A stretch of 64,000 bases of DNA from Nematopogon swammerdamellus (taxonomy: Eukaryota; Arthropoda; Insecta; Lepidoptera; Adelidae). Below, one piece after another: positions 10,161 to 21,350 of the stretch. The stretch lies in contig OX336349.1 in the NCBI GenBank assembly GCA_946902875.1, positions 17,569,891 through 17,633,890 on the forward strand, given 5' to 3'. The notes beneath the pieces were generated by a model. That model was not told the DNA's origin and made no database searches. It saw nothing but the letters and a program-made list of their open reading frames with translations. The position numbers and the translations under genes are program-made. Position 1 is the stretch's first letter; the number at the start of each line of letters is the position of its first letter.

Positions 10161-10550
10161 GTCAGCCTCGATAGCTCAGTGGTGCAGACAGTCAACTGTC
10201 GCTATTGAATGTTAAGCAACGCTGGGTGTGGTCAGTACTTGGATGTGTGACCGCTGACCGTTGGAGGCTGACCGAAGTTCGGATTCCTCGTAAAACTGAA
10301 GGTCCCTTCCCTCCTAATCTTACTTGGTGGTAGGGTTTAACCCGCCCGGGTTGGTACCACCGCACTGAATGAAACGTCGGTCAAAACGGCTATGTAAAAT
10401 AGTTTGTGTTTTCCGACCAGTTCAGTGTAGCCGGCACGATCAAAGGGGGAAGCACTGACATGGCACCTAGTTCACCCGGTGTTATGAGCTGGCATCACGG
10501 ACGTTGTAGGTGATGTAGGCAACCGTGTCAGTTTCCATAAAAAAAAAAAA
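10161..10550 (+). repeat. SINE-A, full length
   Basis: Starts GTCAGCCTCGATAGCTCAGT (tRNA-type A box), then GTTAAGCAACGCTGGG and GTCAGTACTTGGATG (5S-rRNA-type internal promoter). GAGGCTGAC at 10264-10272 pairs with the start and closes a 112-base domain. A GTTCGGATTCC box, the central domain, the GATGTAGGCAACCGTGTCAG tail and an A tract follow. This is the clearest reference copy for the family. Confidence 0.9.
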
Positions 10551-10561
10551 GTTTACACGAA

Positions 10562-10660
10562 AACCTAAATTAAAATCCTAAGTCTTAAGGTTCTCACGAA
10601 AAACGGAATGGTACGGAACCCTCTCCACGCTAGTTCGATTCGCACTTGACAGTTTTTTTT
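10562..10660 (-). repeat. GGCCAAGTGCGAGT-type repeat fragment
   Basis: Minus-strand fragment: GTCAAGTGCGAATCGAACTA then GGTTCCGTACCATTCCG. It represents only the 5' part of the family seen complete at 15889-16312. Confidence 0.55.
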
Positions 10661-11220
10661 TTTACAATCCCTGTCATGGTCGTATTTATATATGACCCGG
10701 TGCACCCGCGCAGTCAGTCCATCAGTGCTTCTTGGTTTGGTCGTCTCTGTGACCTGCGGTTTCATTTACGAAACAAGTGAACTCGCGATTGCAGTAACAA
10801 AGGATCAGTTATTGGAAACGAAGCTTTCATAAATACAGAAGCTCGCGGAGTCGCGGCCTACTCTATCCGCGACCGCGACACAGCCAATATACAGCCATGA
10901 CACAGGTCAGGGTCAGTGTGAAGTCAATAGCTAAAAAATCCTTTAATTCTGAATGGACAAGTATGTATGTATGTATATATTTAGGTATTATGTATTATAT
11001 AATCTTTAATACATATGTATTTAATTTATAGTTTTATGTATTTAATTTAATTTATAATTTGCGATTTCTACGTTTAAACTGGTATGTACTTATATTATGT
11101 AGTGCAAGTATATTATAGTTTATCATAGTTATTTTCCATATATTATATTTTACATTCCCACACTCAAGTCTTTTGCTACTACCTACTTATATCTCACAAC
11201 ATACGACTCTCAAACATCCA
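10661..11220. other. No gene recognised
   Basis: Short TATGTA runs (10970-11110) and AT-rich DNA. Nothing that can be supported as coding. Confidence 0.4.
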
Positions 11221-11345
11221 AAGGTTGACTGGGAGAAATCCCTGTAAGGGATAAGTCCGCCTTTGCCCCTCATGTAAATTACTTATCGTTTGTTACTGTT
11301 AAATGTTTTGGAGCAATAAAGTATTTCTATCTATCTATCTATCAA
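11221..11345 (+). repeat. LINE-like 3' end with CTAT tail
   Basis: GGTTGACTGGGAGAAATCCC, a hairpin around CCTGTAAGGG, AAGTCCGCCTTTGCCCC, a GCAATAAAG polyadenylation-like signal and a tail of CTAT repeats. The inverse copy with GATA repeats at 44933-45055 shows this is a reproducible 3' end. Confidence 0.65.
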
Positions 11346-11600
11346 TATAGGCTGCCATCTGACGGTAACGTCACGGTAGCACAGGAGACAACAATCTATG
11401 AAAATGTATGAATGAACAGCTTTCTCATTGGACGGAAACGCGACGGTAACGACCACGTAGGGTTAGATGGGGGAATGCCGGTCAGTGGGGAATGCCGGTC
11501 ACTTCAAAATCTCAAACTTCCACAAACATCTCACTAAAGTTACTAGTACCGTCATCTAGCATACGACCGCGGACCGAGTAACCTTATTTACCAAGCGTTA

Positions 11601-11679
11601 CCCTTAGTCGCCTTTTACGACATACACGGGGAGAGATGCAGTGGGGCTATTCTTTTAAAGTACCGGCCCCACACGGTAC
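11601..11679 (-). repeat. Solo GTACCG head
   Basis: Only the 79-base head module shared by SINE-C and recombinant SINE-A (GTACCGTGTGGGGCCGGTAC to CGACTAAGGG). No body is attached. Confidence 0.75.
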
Positions 11680-11977
11680 AAACTGTAAGAGTTGCCCTAT
11701 ATTCCCTAATTTATTATTTCATTTTTTTATTTTAGACGCAGTAGTTTTGGAGATAAGTTTTCATATTTACTATTATATTTTCAATCGTGCATTTATAATT
11801 ATAAAAAAATATATTGATACTGATATAAGTGTAAATGTATAATTTATTTATATTCCTTATAACGAGCCCTTCCAATGAAACGTCACATGATGAGCAAGTT
11901 ACGCAAAGCGAAGCCGCGGGCAAAGCATATAGGATAAGGTGATGTTCCATAGTTCAGTATTTTTGCCTCATTTTTTA

Positions 11978-12370
11978 CCCGACTACGGCGAAGCCAAAAA
12001 AGGAAGGGTTATGAGTTTGGCGTGTATGTATGTATGTATGTATGTATGTATGTATGTATGTATGTGACTATCTATATTCCACTCTACAGCCTAAAGTACT
12101 GGACCGATTTGAATAATTCTTGTGCTATTGGATTCGTCTTATTCACGGGAGTGTCATAGGCTATATAACAATTTTCAAAATTCAAAATGGCGGACGCACG
12201 GCGTCAAAATGTCAAATTAGTTTTTCAAAATATATTGAGTGGGGTATCAAATTAAAGATAATTAAATTACGATTCCGAAAATATATACTTTGCTATCTAT
12301 TAAACTTATGTGTACAGAGAAATAGAGCAAAATGTGTAGCGAATGTATGTATGAATCGCGATTATTCGCG
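11978..12370 (+). repeat. Dispersed repeat with TATG microsatellite
   Basis: CCCGACTACGGCGAAGCC, GGAAGGGTTATGAGTTTGGC, a GTAT run (12023-12064), then a ACTGGACCGATTTGAAT block and TTCAAAATGGCGG. A relative lies at 47625-47990. The 3' flank is a short CpG-rich patch (12370-12430). Confidence 0.65.
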
Positions 12371-12611
12371 ATGAACCGTGGTCGCCCGCGCCCCGCGCCG
12401 CGCGCCCCCACCCACGCGCGACGACGACGCCAAGAAGCGACATGGTATTGTTGGTAATATACCTACATACTTACTCACTGATCTACCGCAAATTTTATAT
12501 AGATATATAATATTATTATTAGATACAGTACCACCACAGTACTATGCTAAAATAAATTGGTATTAAATGTCCATCTAGGTACCTAGTGTAAGCATAATAT
12601 GTAGTGTAGGT

Positions 12612-12978
12612 GTACCGTGTGGGGTCGGTACTTAAAAAGAATAGCCCCACTGCATCTCTCCCCGTCGCATGTCGTAAAAGTCGACTAAGGGATCGTCAGC
12701 CTCGGCAGCTTAATGGTGCGGTCAGTTATTGGATGGATGACCGCCGACCTTACTAGGTGGTAGGGTTTATCCCGGCCGGGTTGGTACCACCGCACTGAGC
12801 GAAACGTCGGTCGAAACGGCTATGTAAATAGTTCGTGTTTTCCGTCCAGTTCAGTGTAGCCGGCGCGAAATGAAGGGAAGCACTGACATGGCACCTAGTT
12901 CACCCGGTGTTATGGGCTGACATCACGGATGTTGTAGGTGATGTAGCCAACCGTGTCAAGTTTCCATAAAAAAAAAAG
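12612..12978 (+). repeat. Composite SINE: GTACCG head + A head remnant + A body
   Basis: The GTACCG head (12612-12690) is followed directly by GTCAGCCTCGGCAGCTTAAT, a shortened SINE-A head lacking most of the 5S-like core, then the complete A body and A tract. Both promoter-type heads are present in one unit. Confidence 0.8.
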
Positions 12979-13010
12979 GTAGGTACATTAATTCAATATT
13001 TTCGGATGCA

Positions 13011-13996
13011 AGTTACCCTTCAGCTAAGCGGGATATTGTGGAAGAGAAGAACCGCCGATTGCGAAAAAGTATTCCCAATTTTCTGGGTGCAGTTTTAGCC
13101 CTAGACTCGATTAGTTGCCGGAACCCTACGTCTTTGGAAATGGCGGTGCCCAGGAGGTTCAGGTGCTTCCAGACAGGTATGACTTAGAAACTGGCTTGGA
13201 AATCAAAAGGACCTTCAAATCGACCTTCGCAGATAATGCGCAGCACTGAGCCTTGCTAACGTTGAAGGCGTGGGCGTAGCATTCAGGGGGCAACATATCA
13301 TTGTTATACATACGAGAGTACGGAACACGGGTTCTACACCAGTTACCCTTCAACTAGGCGGGATGTGGATGAGAAGAGGCGAAGACTTGTGTCTGAACTT
13401 GAGCAAACACTCGGCTCTATTTCCGAATGGGCCGTAGCAAGTTGTTCAAGTTAAATACCTCCAAGATACGAGTTTGCGCGTTCAGTGCGAAGAGAGCGGC
13501 GTTCACACCAGCTCCTTCCTACCAAGGCACGTCACTTAAATTTTGCGACCACCTCGGGGTCCTCCGAGTCGAATTTTCGCACGATCTAAACTTCCGGCGT
13601 GACATCGAGGGCAAGGCCGTATAAATCGCAGATTCGGTACTGCTCGCACCGCACCTATGGGATGGCTCAGTCAAATACCAGCTGGCGCCTCTGGACTCGA
13701 TCCAGCGTCGAGCCGTGCGAATAGTAGGTGACTCCCAAATGTCCCGCGATCTAAAACCACTGCAACTCCGTAGGAATACATAGCTAAATCAGAGCCTGTT
13801 GAAATACAAACAGAGAGAAATATTTTCCCCCAAGTACAGTCTCGGGTCCTTCAACCTGGGCACCTGTCAGGCCGGCATGGCATTCGCAGCCTCCGCATGC
13901 TACCGAATGTCCATGGGCATCGCTAGACACCTTATGGGTGGCTCGGCGCCACATGTCGCGCTTACTATAAAAATAATATCAGTAGCTTTGGCCTCG
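13011..13996 (+). pseudogene. CR1/Jockey-like LINE ORF2 remnant
   Basis: Broken reverse-transcriptase polyprotein. Pieces visible on the plus strand: SYPSTRRDVDEKRRRLVSEL (from about 13340), a frameshift, then SAKRAAFTPAPSYQGTSLKF and DHLGVLRVEFSHDLNFRRDI, a stop near 13622, then QLAPLDSIQRRAVRIVGD, the characteristic post-RT segment of insect CR1/Jockey ORF2. A 3' end reads GGGTGGCTCGGCGCCACATG and ends in AATAAAA-like sequence. Catalytic RT motifs are deleted. Similar 3' ends lie at 43985, 58012 and 58660. Confidence 0.75.
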
Positions 13997-14346
13997 CCTT
14001 AGTGGCTTACCTGCTTCGAGTGAGTACATTATTCAACTATGTACAACCTGAAACCTCCCTCGGTCTTCGGCCTTGAACTGATTGGTTTACTTACTGCCCG
14101 AATCCGCTTCACCCCAGCCAGATATATTTACTTACATAGACAAAGAAAATCGTGTACTTACACAGCTCAGTCTTCGGTCTTGCTCTGACTGACTTTTCAT
14201 TTTACTTCAAGACTATACATCGTTCAACTATACATAATTTGTATATATATGTAGGTACTCACTCATGCGCTATTTGCAGAAAACTTTAGTTTCAAACGAG
14301 GTTTCAAATAGAGATCACGACAAATAAACGGACGGATAGTATCAAG

Positions 14347-14643
14347 CCGGTACTTATATAAAAGAATAGCCCCACTGTATCTCTCCCCGTGTATGTCGTA
14401 AAAGGCGACTAAGGGATAAGACTTCCTTCTTATAATACTAGGTGGTAGGGTTTAACCCGCCCGTGTTGGTACCACCGCACCGCACTGAATGAAAGGTCGG
14501 TAGAAACGGCTATGTATTTAGTGTAGCCGGTACGACCGAGGGGAAGCACTGACGTGGCATCAAGTTCACCCGGTGTTATGTTATGGGCTGACATCACGGA
14601 TGTTGTAGCCTGTAGGTGATGTGTCAGATTCCATAAAAAAAAA
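14347..14643 (+). repeat. SINE-A body behind a truncated GTACCG head
   Basis: CCGGTACTTATATAAAAGAA head, GACTTCCTTCTTATAATACT junction, A central domain and tail ending in A8-9 at 14643. Confidence 0.8.
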
Positions 14644-14713
14644 TCAATATACGAGTTACATACAACATTTAAAGTATGCAAACAGTTTTTAAAAAAGCCT
14701 AAAATAAAAAAAA

Positions 14714-15462
14714 TTAGTTATAAAAAACTAAAACCCGACTACGTAAAAGCTAATTATGAAAATCGTTTAAATAAAAAAAAATAGTTATAAAAAACTAAAA
14801 CCCGTCTACGAAAAAGCAAATTATGAAAATAGTTTGACTAAAAAATAACAAAATAATGTTTTCCATATAATTTATCAGATACAGCATTTCTCTTTTTATA
14901 TTGATTTTACCTTAGCACTAACTCTATAAATTTTGATAAATTTATTATTTTTAACGTTCTAAATATAGAGCCGTGGTCGGGCGTTCTTCGTTCAACAAGA
15001 CAAGTGAGGCCCTCGTCGTGCATTATTAGAGCGCGGAACTTAGGACGGCCATCGCCATTGTGTCATACTGGCATCTTTTTGTAAGATCAGTCAGAGCCAA
15101 TCTAAAATTATTATAAGTAGATACATAGGTACATACCGAACGTCAACGGCTATAATGCACAACGACGGCCTCACTTGTCTTGTTGAACGAAGAACGCCCG
15201 ACCACGGCTCTATATTTAGAACGTTAAAAATAATAAATTTATCAAAATTTATAGAGTTAGTGCTAAGGTAAAATCAATATAAAAAGAGAAATGCTGTATC
15301 TGATAAATTATATGGAAAACATTATTTTGTTATTTTTTAGTCAAACTATTTTCATAATTTGCTTTTTCGTAGACGGGTTTTAGTTTTTTATAACTATTTT
15401 TTTTTATTTAAACGATTTTCATAATTAGCTTTTACGTAGTCGGGTTTTAGTTTTTTATAATT
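14714..15462. mobile_element. Large foldback element, about 315-bp arms
   Basis: The left arm (14714-15028) is the near-exact complement of 15152-15462 around a 120-base loop. Each arm holds a two-fold tandem repeat starting ACTAAAACCCG. The inner arm ends carry GAGCCGTGGTCGGGCGTTCT. No frame or target duplication is evident. Confidence 0.9.
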
Positions 15463-15888
15463 AGCTTAAAGCATTTTTCCGTAGAGTCATCTCATTAGTA
15501 AGTTATGAAACTACGTCGACTAGTGGATCATTTAAATTCTTTACAACTTTCATTCACATATCATTCAATATTCATTAGGTAAAACGTTATATTTAATTGC
15601 GCCTCCGACGTTTGCACAATCGATTTTCAGTGAATAGTTAATGAGTTTGACATATTGTCATGTCTTCGTAGTCTTTACTTACTACACTGTGTCCGAGTGA
15701 TGGGAGTGAAACCCATTTATCTTCATTTCTTTTATTAACCCCCGACGAAAAAGAGGGGTGTTCTTATAAGTTTAACGTGTGTGTGTATGAGGGAGGGTGT
15801 ATGACATACACTCTCCCTCATACACAGACACATAATTGCGCATATCGTCGCGGATATCCTAACTACTAATAATAAAAAATAAAAATAA

Positions 15889-16312
15889 ACCGGCCAAGTG
15901 CGAGTCGAACTCGCGCACCGAGGGTTCCGTATCGCCATGTCATGGTCAGCGCCACACACACACCAACTATGGATTAGTTAAAATGTTTCATACTGTTTTC
16001 GGTAGATGGCGCGCATACACCTTTTATGCGCGCGTATGGGGACTCCCGTGAATTCTTTACTTTTTCTTATTTTTATTATTTGTTGTTATATCGGCCACAA
16101 TAACACATATTTTGTGAACATTATTCTGTGAAAATTTCAACGGGCTACCTATTACGGTTCAAGAGATAGAGCCCTCGGACAGACAGACGGCGGCGGCGGC
16201 GTAGGCTTTTAATTATAGGGCCCCATACATGAAGCTACGAAGCCACGCGCGCCCGCCGCGTGGCTTTGGTACCTCCATGGTCCCGTACGACGGATACGGA
16301 ACCCTAACAAGG
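15889..16312 (+). repeat. GGCCAAGTGCGAGT-type repeat, near complete
   Basis: Starts ACCGGCCAAGTGCGAGTCGA, GAGGGTTCCGTATCGCC, the TTCGGTAGATGGCGCGCA block, TTGTTATATCGGCCACAATA, TTCAAGAGATAGAGCCCTCG, a GACAGACGGCGG run, and a GGATACGGAACCCTAA end complementary to its own 5' GGTTCCGTA. It is a dispersed arthropod-type short repeat; an insert around 16230-16275 is specific to this copy. Confidence 0.8.
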
Positions 16313-16319
16313 AGTACCC

Positions 16320-16712
16320 GATACAAGAAACCTGTTTTTTTGTAGTTTTTTTTATAGTTCTTTTTGGCTAGAAGGCTCAGGACAGTTTAAATTAACTGAT
16401 ATAGAGAATACGGGGCCTATAGAGAAAGGCCCCGTGCGTTATTTTTACAACCAAGTTTATTTTGCTCATTACGATCGAATAAGTCCCCGTAAGTGCGGAG
16501 GCGTCTTGCCTCCCCCAGCGTTATTATGACAGAAAAAAAAATCAATGGGACAACATCCATCCACCCCTCTCGCGGCAGTCGGGGCACGACATGCCAGCTT
16601 CGATCCGATATCGCTGCCGACCAAGGAAGTATATACGTAGAAGGCCGCCGCACCGACTGACGAGGTTACTGACATTACCTAGATAAGTAGATAGTACACA
16701 CACACACACACG
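16320..16712. other. No gene recognised
   Basis: A moderately GC-rich part (16430-16670) reads open on the minus strand in two frames, but has no start context or splice signals. A CA microsatellite ends at 16710. Confidence 0.35.
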
Positions 16713-17030
16713 CCGAACTAGGTGCCATGTCAGTGCTTCCCTTCGGTCGTACCGGCTACACTGAATTGGACGGAAAACACAAACTATTCACATAGCCGTT
16801 TCGACCGACGTTTCATTCAGTGCGGTGCGGTGGTATCAACCCGGGCGGGTTAAACCCTACCACCTTGTAAGGTAAGAAGGGAAGGATCCTACAGTTTTAC
16901 GTGGAATCCGAACCACGGTCAGCCTCCAACGGTCGAGCGGTCACCCATCCAACGACTGACCGCGCCCAGCGTTGCTTAACAATCAATAGCGACAGTAGAC
17001 TGTCTGCACCACTGAGCTATCGAGGCTGAC
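16713..17030 (-). repeat. SINE-A with complete head, 3' truncated
   Basis: Minus strand from GTCAGCCTCGATAGCTCAGT (17030), a 5S-like core, GTGGTTCGGATTCCACG, the central domain, and loss of the tail at 16713 beside CA repeats. Confidence 0.85.
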
Positions 17031-17089
17031 ATGTCTCTCTCATACTTGTTTACTCACGTACCTTCTGTCTCATGCAAATGGTGTGCATG

Positions 17090-17506
17090 TAGGGTTGCCA
17101 GATGTCCGGTTTTGGCCCGGACAGTCCGGTTTTCTAAGCCCCTGCCCGGTAAAAAAATATGACCAGGTTTTGTCCGGTTTTTAAATTTCCCGCCCGGTAA
17201 TACTGCAATATTTCTATTCCCGCCATACATAAGCTAATGCTAGGCGCTTGATGACTTGTTTGTGTTGTGACTTAAGAATGAATAAAACTTTGTTTCTTAA
17301 CATTTCATGTGTTGGAATAGAATAGAATAGAATAGAAATCCTTTATTGCACACAAAAACACAGAGATACACAAGACAGAAGATAACATACAGAAGAAGAA
17401 TACTTAATACTATTATACTTACTTTAAAAATCTAAATAGAATTCTCTAATTTATAATTGAGTTTTTGGTTGTACGTTTTTTTAATCGCGAACATCTGGCA
17501 ACCCTA
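17090..17506. mobile_element. hAT-type MITE, 417 bp
   Basis: 16-bp perfect terminal inverted repeats (TAGGGTTGCCAGATGT) are flanked by perfect 8-bp direct repeats TGTGCATG (17082-17089 and 17507-17514). The interior repeats TCCGGTTTT motifs near the left end. A foreign GAATA-repeat/CCTTTATTGCACAC fragment is inserted at about 17312-17400. Confidence 0.92.
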
Positions 17507-17514
17507 TGTGCATG

Positions 17515-18335
17515 GCGACCATATGTCAACAACAAGGTGAAATGTGTGCACTATGCGAATGCCGTGTCTAGTTATTTATTGATTTGGCCGAGGACGCATA
17601 CGATTCGTAGTAGGTACCTACTTGGCTGAATAATTCGTTATTCACGAACATTCTCCCCCACTGGCTCAGTCAGACCCACTGGTTGAAAATACTTGGAAGG
17701 AGACTGTGCTTAAAGATTATGAATTTATTTTTAGAGTTTCGTTGTCTATAAATTGGTACTGTCCTCAGTGAGGTACGGTCAATACTTTGTTATGGGCATG
17801 TTATTAATGGAATATTTAGTTGATAATAACTGAATAGAGGCGCCGTCTCACAAAATTGTTATCGTTATTATATTCGTAGTTATCGTTATTATATATACCT
17901 ACAGGGAGTTTCAGGATAGGGTTTTGTAACTTCTAGGTTCGAAAGGGGTCCATATTTGAAAACGAAAAGCTCTGAAACTTTTTCCCAGACTCCGTCAATT
18001 TATAGTACTTTTGGTGAAAATAGTTTCATCGAGATTTGGTGGACGACGGTTACATCCGCCTATATTAAATAAAAATTAAATGACTAAATTGCAATTTTTA
18101 ACTAGTAGAATTTAACTGCATGTAGGTAAATTTAATTACTTATATTACTATTACTTAAATTTTAAAAAATTACGGAATTTCGATTTGAGATTTTTTTCTT
18201 CTAATAACTTTATATTCCTGAAGTTTCTCAAGCCTGTCCTGAAACATCCTGTATATAGACTAGCATGTAGGTAGGTGTTCTAGTCTAGCAATGATGCGCA
18301 TGCTTTTTACATACATGGCAATGATTTATCATTTT
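17515..18335. other. No gene recognised
   Basis: AT-rich with scattered open stretches. A phrase from GGGAGTTTCAGGATAGGG (17905) to TGTCCTGAAACATCCTGTAT (18235-18254) has loosely inverted ends, which suggests an old terminal-repeat element of about 350 bp. Confidence 0.35.
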
Positions 18336-18650
18336 GTACCGTGTGGGGCTGATACTTGAAAAGAATAGCCCCACTGCAACTCTCCCCGTGCATGTCGTAA
18401 AAGGCGACTGAGGGACAAGGACAAGGAGCCGTGCTAAAGAGCGATAGGATAGCCTCCTCTCACCTTGGCGCGGTCCTTTCCACCGAGTCATGCAGCAGGT
18501 GGGTATTCGTGCCTTGCTTGCTGCTTGATATTTATCTTGCTCGAATACATTGCTAAACGTGGTGGTCAAGATTACTTGCAGCACAACACCGATTACTCTG
18601 CTTATCCCGATTGTTGGTATACAGCGTGTCGTATGTATGTTTGTATGTTA
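18336..18650 (+). repeat. SINE-C, near full length
   Basis: GTACCGTGTGGGGCTGATAC head through CCGAGTCATGCAGCAGGTGG, partial loss in the GTTGTGCTG region, CCCGATTGTTGG and a TATG-rich end. Confidence 0.85.
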
Positions 18651-18880
18651 AATATTTAAGTATATTATAATTTGTATTTTTTCAGTGAGTTTCACACTAC
18701 CCATCGACCCGTAGACGGAAAATGATCGAAGAATCAACCCAATGCAGTAAACCTTACCTCCCATAATCCCCCCCGACATGACTAGTACAGAATGCTTTTA
18801 GGCTTTATTTATAAGGCGTATAGGCTTTATTTATAAGTCCGCATATTGTCACTTTTTATTGTGCAGTAAAGAATATTTTT

Positions 18881-19300
18881 AACCGACTTCAAAAAGGGGG
18901 AGGTTCTCAATTCGACTGTATTATTTTGTTATTTTTTTTTTTTTTTTATGTTTGTTACCTCTGAACTTTCGACTGCGTGAACCGATTTTGAAAATTCTTT
19001 TTTTATTTGAAAGCTGGTGCTTCCCATGTGGTCCCATTTTAATTTGGTCAAGATCGGATTGGAAAGCGATTCCGCCGAGTACATTAATAGCAAAAAATTA
19101 CAAAAAAAAAAACTGTGAAATAAAAAACTATTTAAAAAATATAAAAACCACCTTCAAAAATGTATGAAATAAAAAAAAATCGAACCCTAGAGTTGAAGGC
19201 GGTGGTGCAAAAGCAAACATAACCGACCGCCTTCAACTCTAGGGTTCGATTTTTTTTTATTTCATACATTTTTGAAGGCAGTTTTTATATTTTTTTAGTT
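18881..19300 (+). repeat. ACCGACTTCAAAAA repeat carrying a palindrome
   Basis: ACCGACTTCAAAAAGGGG, GGTTCTCAATTCGACTG, TTTCGACTGCGTGAACCGAT, GAAAGCTGGTGCTTCCC, then a palindrome (arms 19135-19203 and 19226-19296) with GAGTTGAAGGCGGT next to the loop. A second copy with the same layout is at 20468-20910. Confidence 0.8.
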
Positions 19301-19675
19301 CATTTAATTTCATAAACTCAATACTTACGGCGGCGCGAGGAACTCCGCTGTCCGTTTATCAGCTCGCACACCAAAAGGTTCACCTTCTTTCAAGTCAGTA
19401 GGTACCTACTTAACAATTTATACAAAATTATGATTCGGCCTGCCGCGCCGCCGATAAAATTATTCGTTCTGCAGCGTATAGTTCCGTAGTAAAGCAGAAT
19501 ACAATAAGAAACATAAAATAGAATAAAAATAAAAATTTAAAACATTCGCCCTCTGTTATGATTATGAATAAAGTTACCGTGATATTATGTCAGAAATAGA
19601 CAGACGTCTAACCACAGAGAAAGTAGATACCTAGGTAGAATATATTTCACTGCTCTGTGGAGGATCACAAAAGGT

Positions 19676-20212
19676 GTCGGCCTCGGTAGCTCAGTGGTGC
19701 GGTCGGCCGACTGTTGTTAAGCACACCTGGGCGCGGTCAGTACTTGGATGGGTGACCGCTCGACCGTTGGAGGCTGACCGTGGTTTGGATTTCACTTGAA
19801 ACTGTCAGTGGGTCCCTTCCCTTCTTACATTACTAGGAGGGTTTACCGCGCACGGATTGGTACCACCGCACTGAATGAAACGTCGTCGGTCGAAACGGAT
19901 ATGTAAATAGTTCGTGTTTTCCGTCCAGCAGGTCTATTCTTGTAAATTCTGACAGCGGAATCAGCGCTGTTGTGGCGCTGAGAGCCACTTACCAAAGTAG
20001 CTCTCAGCGCCACATCAGCGCTGATTCCGCTGTCAGAATTTACAAGAATAGACCTGCAGTTCAGTGCAGCCGACATGAAATGTAGGATAGCACTGACATG
20101 GCACCTAGTTCACTCGGTGTTATGGGCTGACGTCATGGATGTTGTAGGTGATGTAGCTAACCCTTCGATGCTCGAAGAGCTAACCGTGTCAGTTTTCATA
20201 AAAATGAAAAAA
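19676..20212 (+). repeat. SINE-A interrupted by the 128-bp palindrome
   Basis: Full head (CGGCCTCGGTAGCTCAGTGG, a 5S-like core), central domain split at TCCAG|TTCAGTG by the palindrome, tail GATGTAGCTAACCCTTCGAT with a small duplication, and an A-rich end. Confidence 0.85.
19929..20056. mobile_element. 128-bp palindromic element, copy 2
   Basis: Same sequence and length as 6176-6303. The empty site is known because it lies in SINE-A: CAG occurs once in intact copies and twice here (19926-19928 and 20057-20059). This fixes the ends and the 3-bp duplication. Confidence 0.92.
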
Positions 20213-20467
20213 TACCTAAAATAAGCGATCTGAGTTTATGCGAGGCGTATTTGACATTTCGCGTATTTGATATTTCGGCAATGTGTTACAGAAACGTATA
20301 GAATCTGACGTGTGGTCGTAAGCTCCATCTCACGGAGTGATTGTGAATCTTTCTGTTGGTTACGCCGCGAGGCGTTATAGGTTTTTTTTTTCAGTTGTGA
20401 GAGGTGTCGCTAGTCACCACAGCTCCAAAAATATTTTACAGATAATAAGCAAGCACATTTATTTTTA

Positions 20468-20910
20468 ACCGACTTCAAAAAAAGAAGGAGGTTCTCAATT
20501 CGACTATTTTTTTATGTTTGTTACCTCAGAACTTTCGACTGGGTGAACGAACCGATTTTGATGATTCTTTTTTTATTTGAAAGCTGGTGCTTCCCTAGTG
20601 GTCCCATTTCAATTTGGTCAAGATCGAATGTTGAATGCGCGGCGGATTCCGTAAATAATAAAAAAAAACTGTGAAATAAAAAACTATTTAAAAAATATAA
20701 AAACCGCCTTCAAAAATTTATGAAATAAAAAAAAATCTAACCCTAGAGTTGAAGGCGGTGCTAAAGCAAGCAAAAATGATGCATGAAAGAAAACATGAGT
20801 GGATGATATCCTTTGTGATTTGTGTAGCCTTCTATAGCACTGCCTTCAACTCTAGGGTTAGATTTTTTTTTATTTCATACATTTTTGAAGGCGGTTTTTA
20901 TATTTTTTAC
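20468..20910 (+). repeat. ACCGACTTCAAAAA repeat with palindrome, copy 2
   Basis: Collinear with 18881-19300. Palindrome arms 20694-20760 and 20838-20908, with a larger 77-base loop than copy 1. Confidence 0.8.
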
Positions 20911-21099
20911 CATTTTAATGCTTTACTTTTTGTTGCTTTTAATATTTTCAAAAGGTGCCTTTTATTACGAACTTGTATTTTTTATTAAATATGTTATAAA
21001 ATAATACTGTAAAATATTGTTTATTTAAAAAAATAATAATTGGGCTTTTATCAATGAATTGTTAATATCAGCCACATAGTTACTCATCTTCCCTATCCC

Positions 21100-21300
21100 T
21101 TAGGGCACAGAGTCCCTAAGGGATAGAGAACGCTCAACGAAATTCAACACAATTACTAAATCCCTCTCACATGGGCTCGCCAACAGTTTATGTATACTTA
21201 CTAAAAACAAATTGAGTCTGTCCACCCTAAGTAGTGACGTCTTCAATTCCCTTCGTAATTCCTCGTTCTGACCACACTCCATCAGCAAATGTTTCTACAT
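21100..21300 (-). pseudogene. LINE ORF2 C-terminus
   Basis: Minus strand reads HLLMECGQNEELRRELKTSL, matching the His-Leu-Leu-x-Glu-Cys tail seen after the RT of several insect LINE clades, then ASPCERDLVIVLNFVERSLS and a stop at 21100. A second copy of the last 28 codons is at 47456-47548 on the plus strand. The rest of the element is absent. Confidence 0.6.
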
Positions 21301-21350
21301 TGTTTCTTTCATTTTTATGCATTGTTCAAGAACCGTCCAGTTCAAGACTA

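Noticed and set aside
10161..10272. Functional 5S rRNA gene
   Set aside because: Only the internal promoter half resembles 5S; the first half is tRNA-like and copies are followed by SINE bodies and poly-A.
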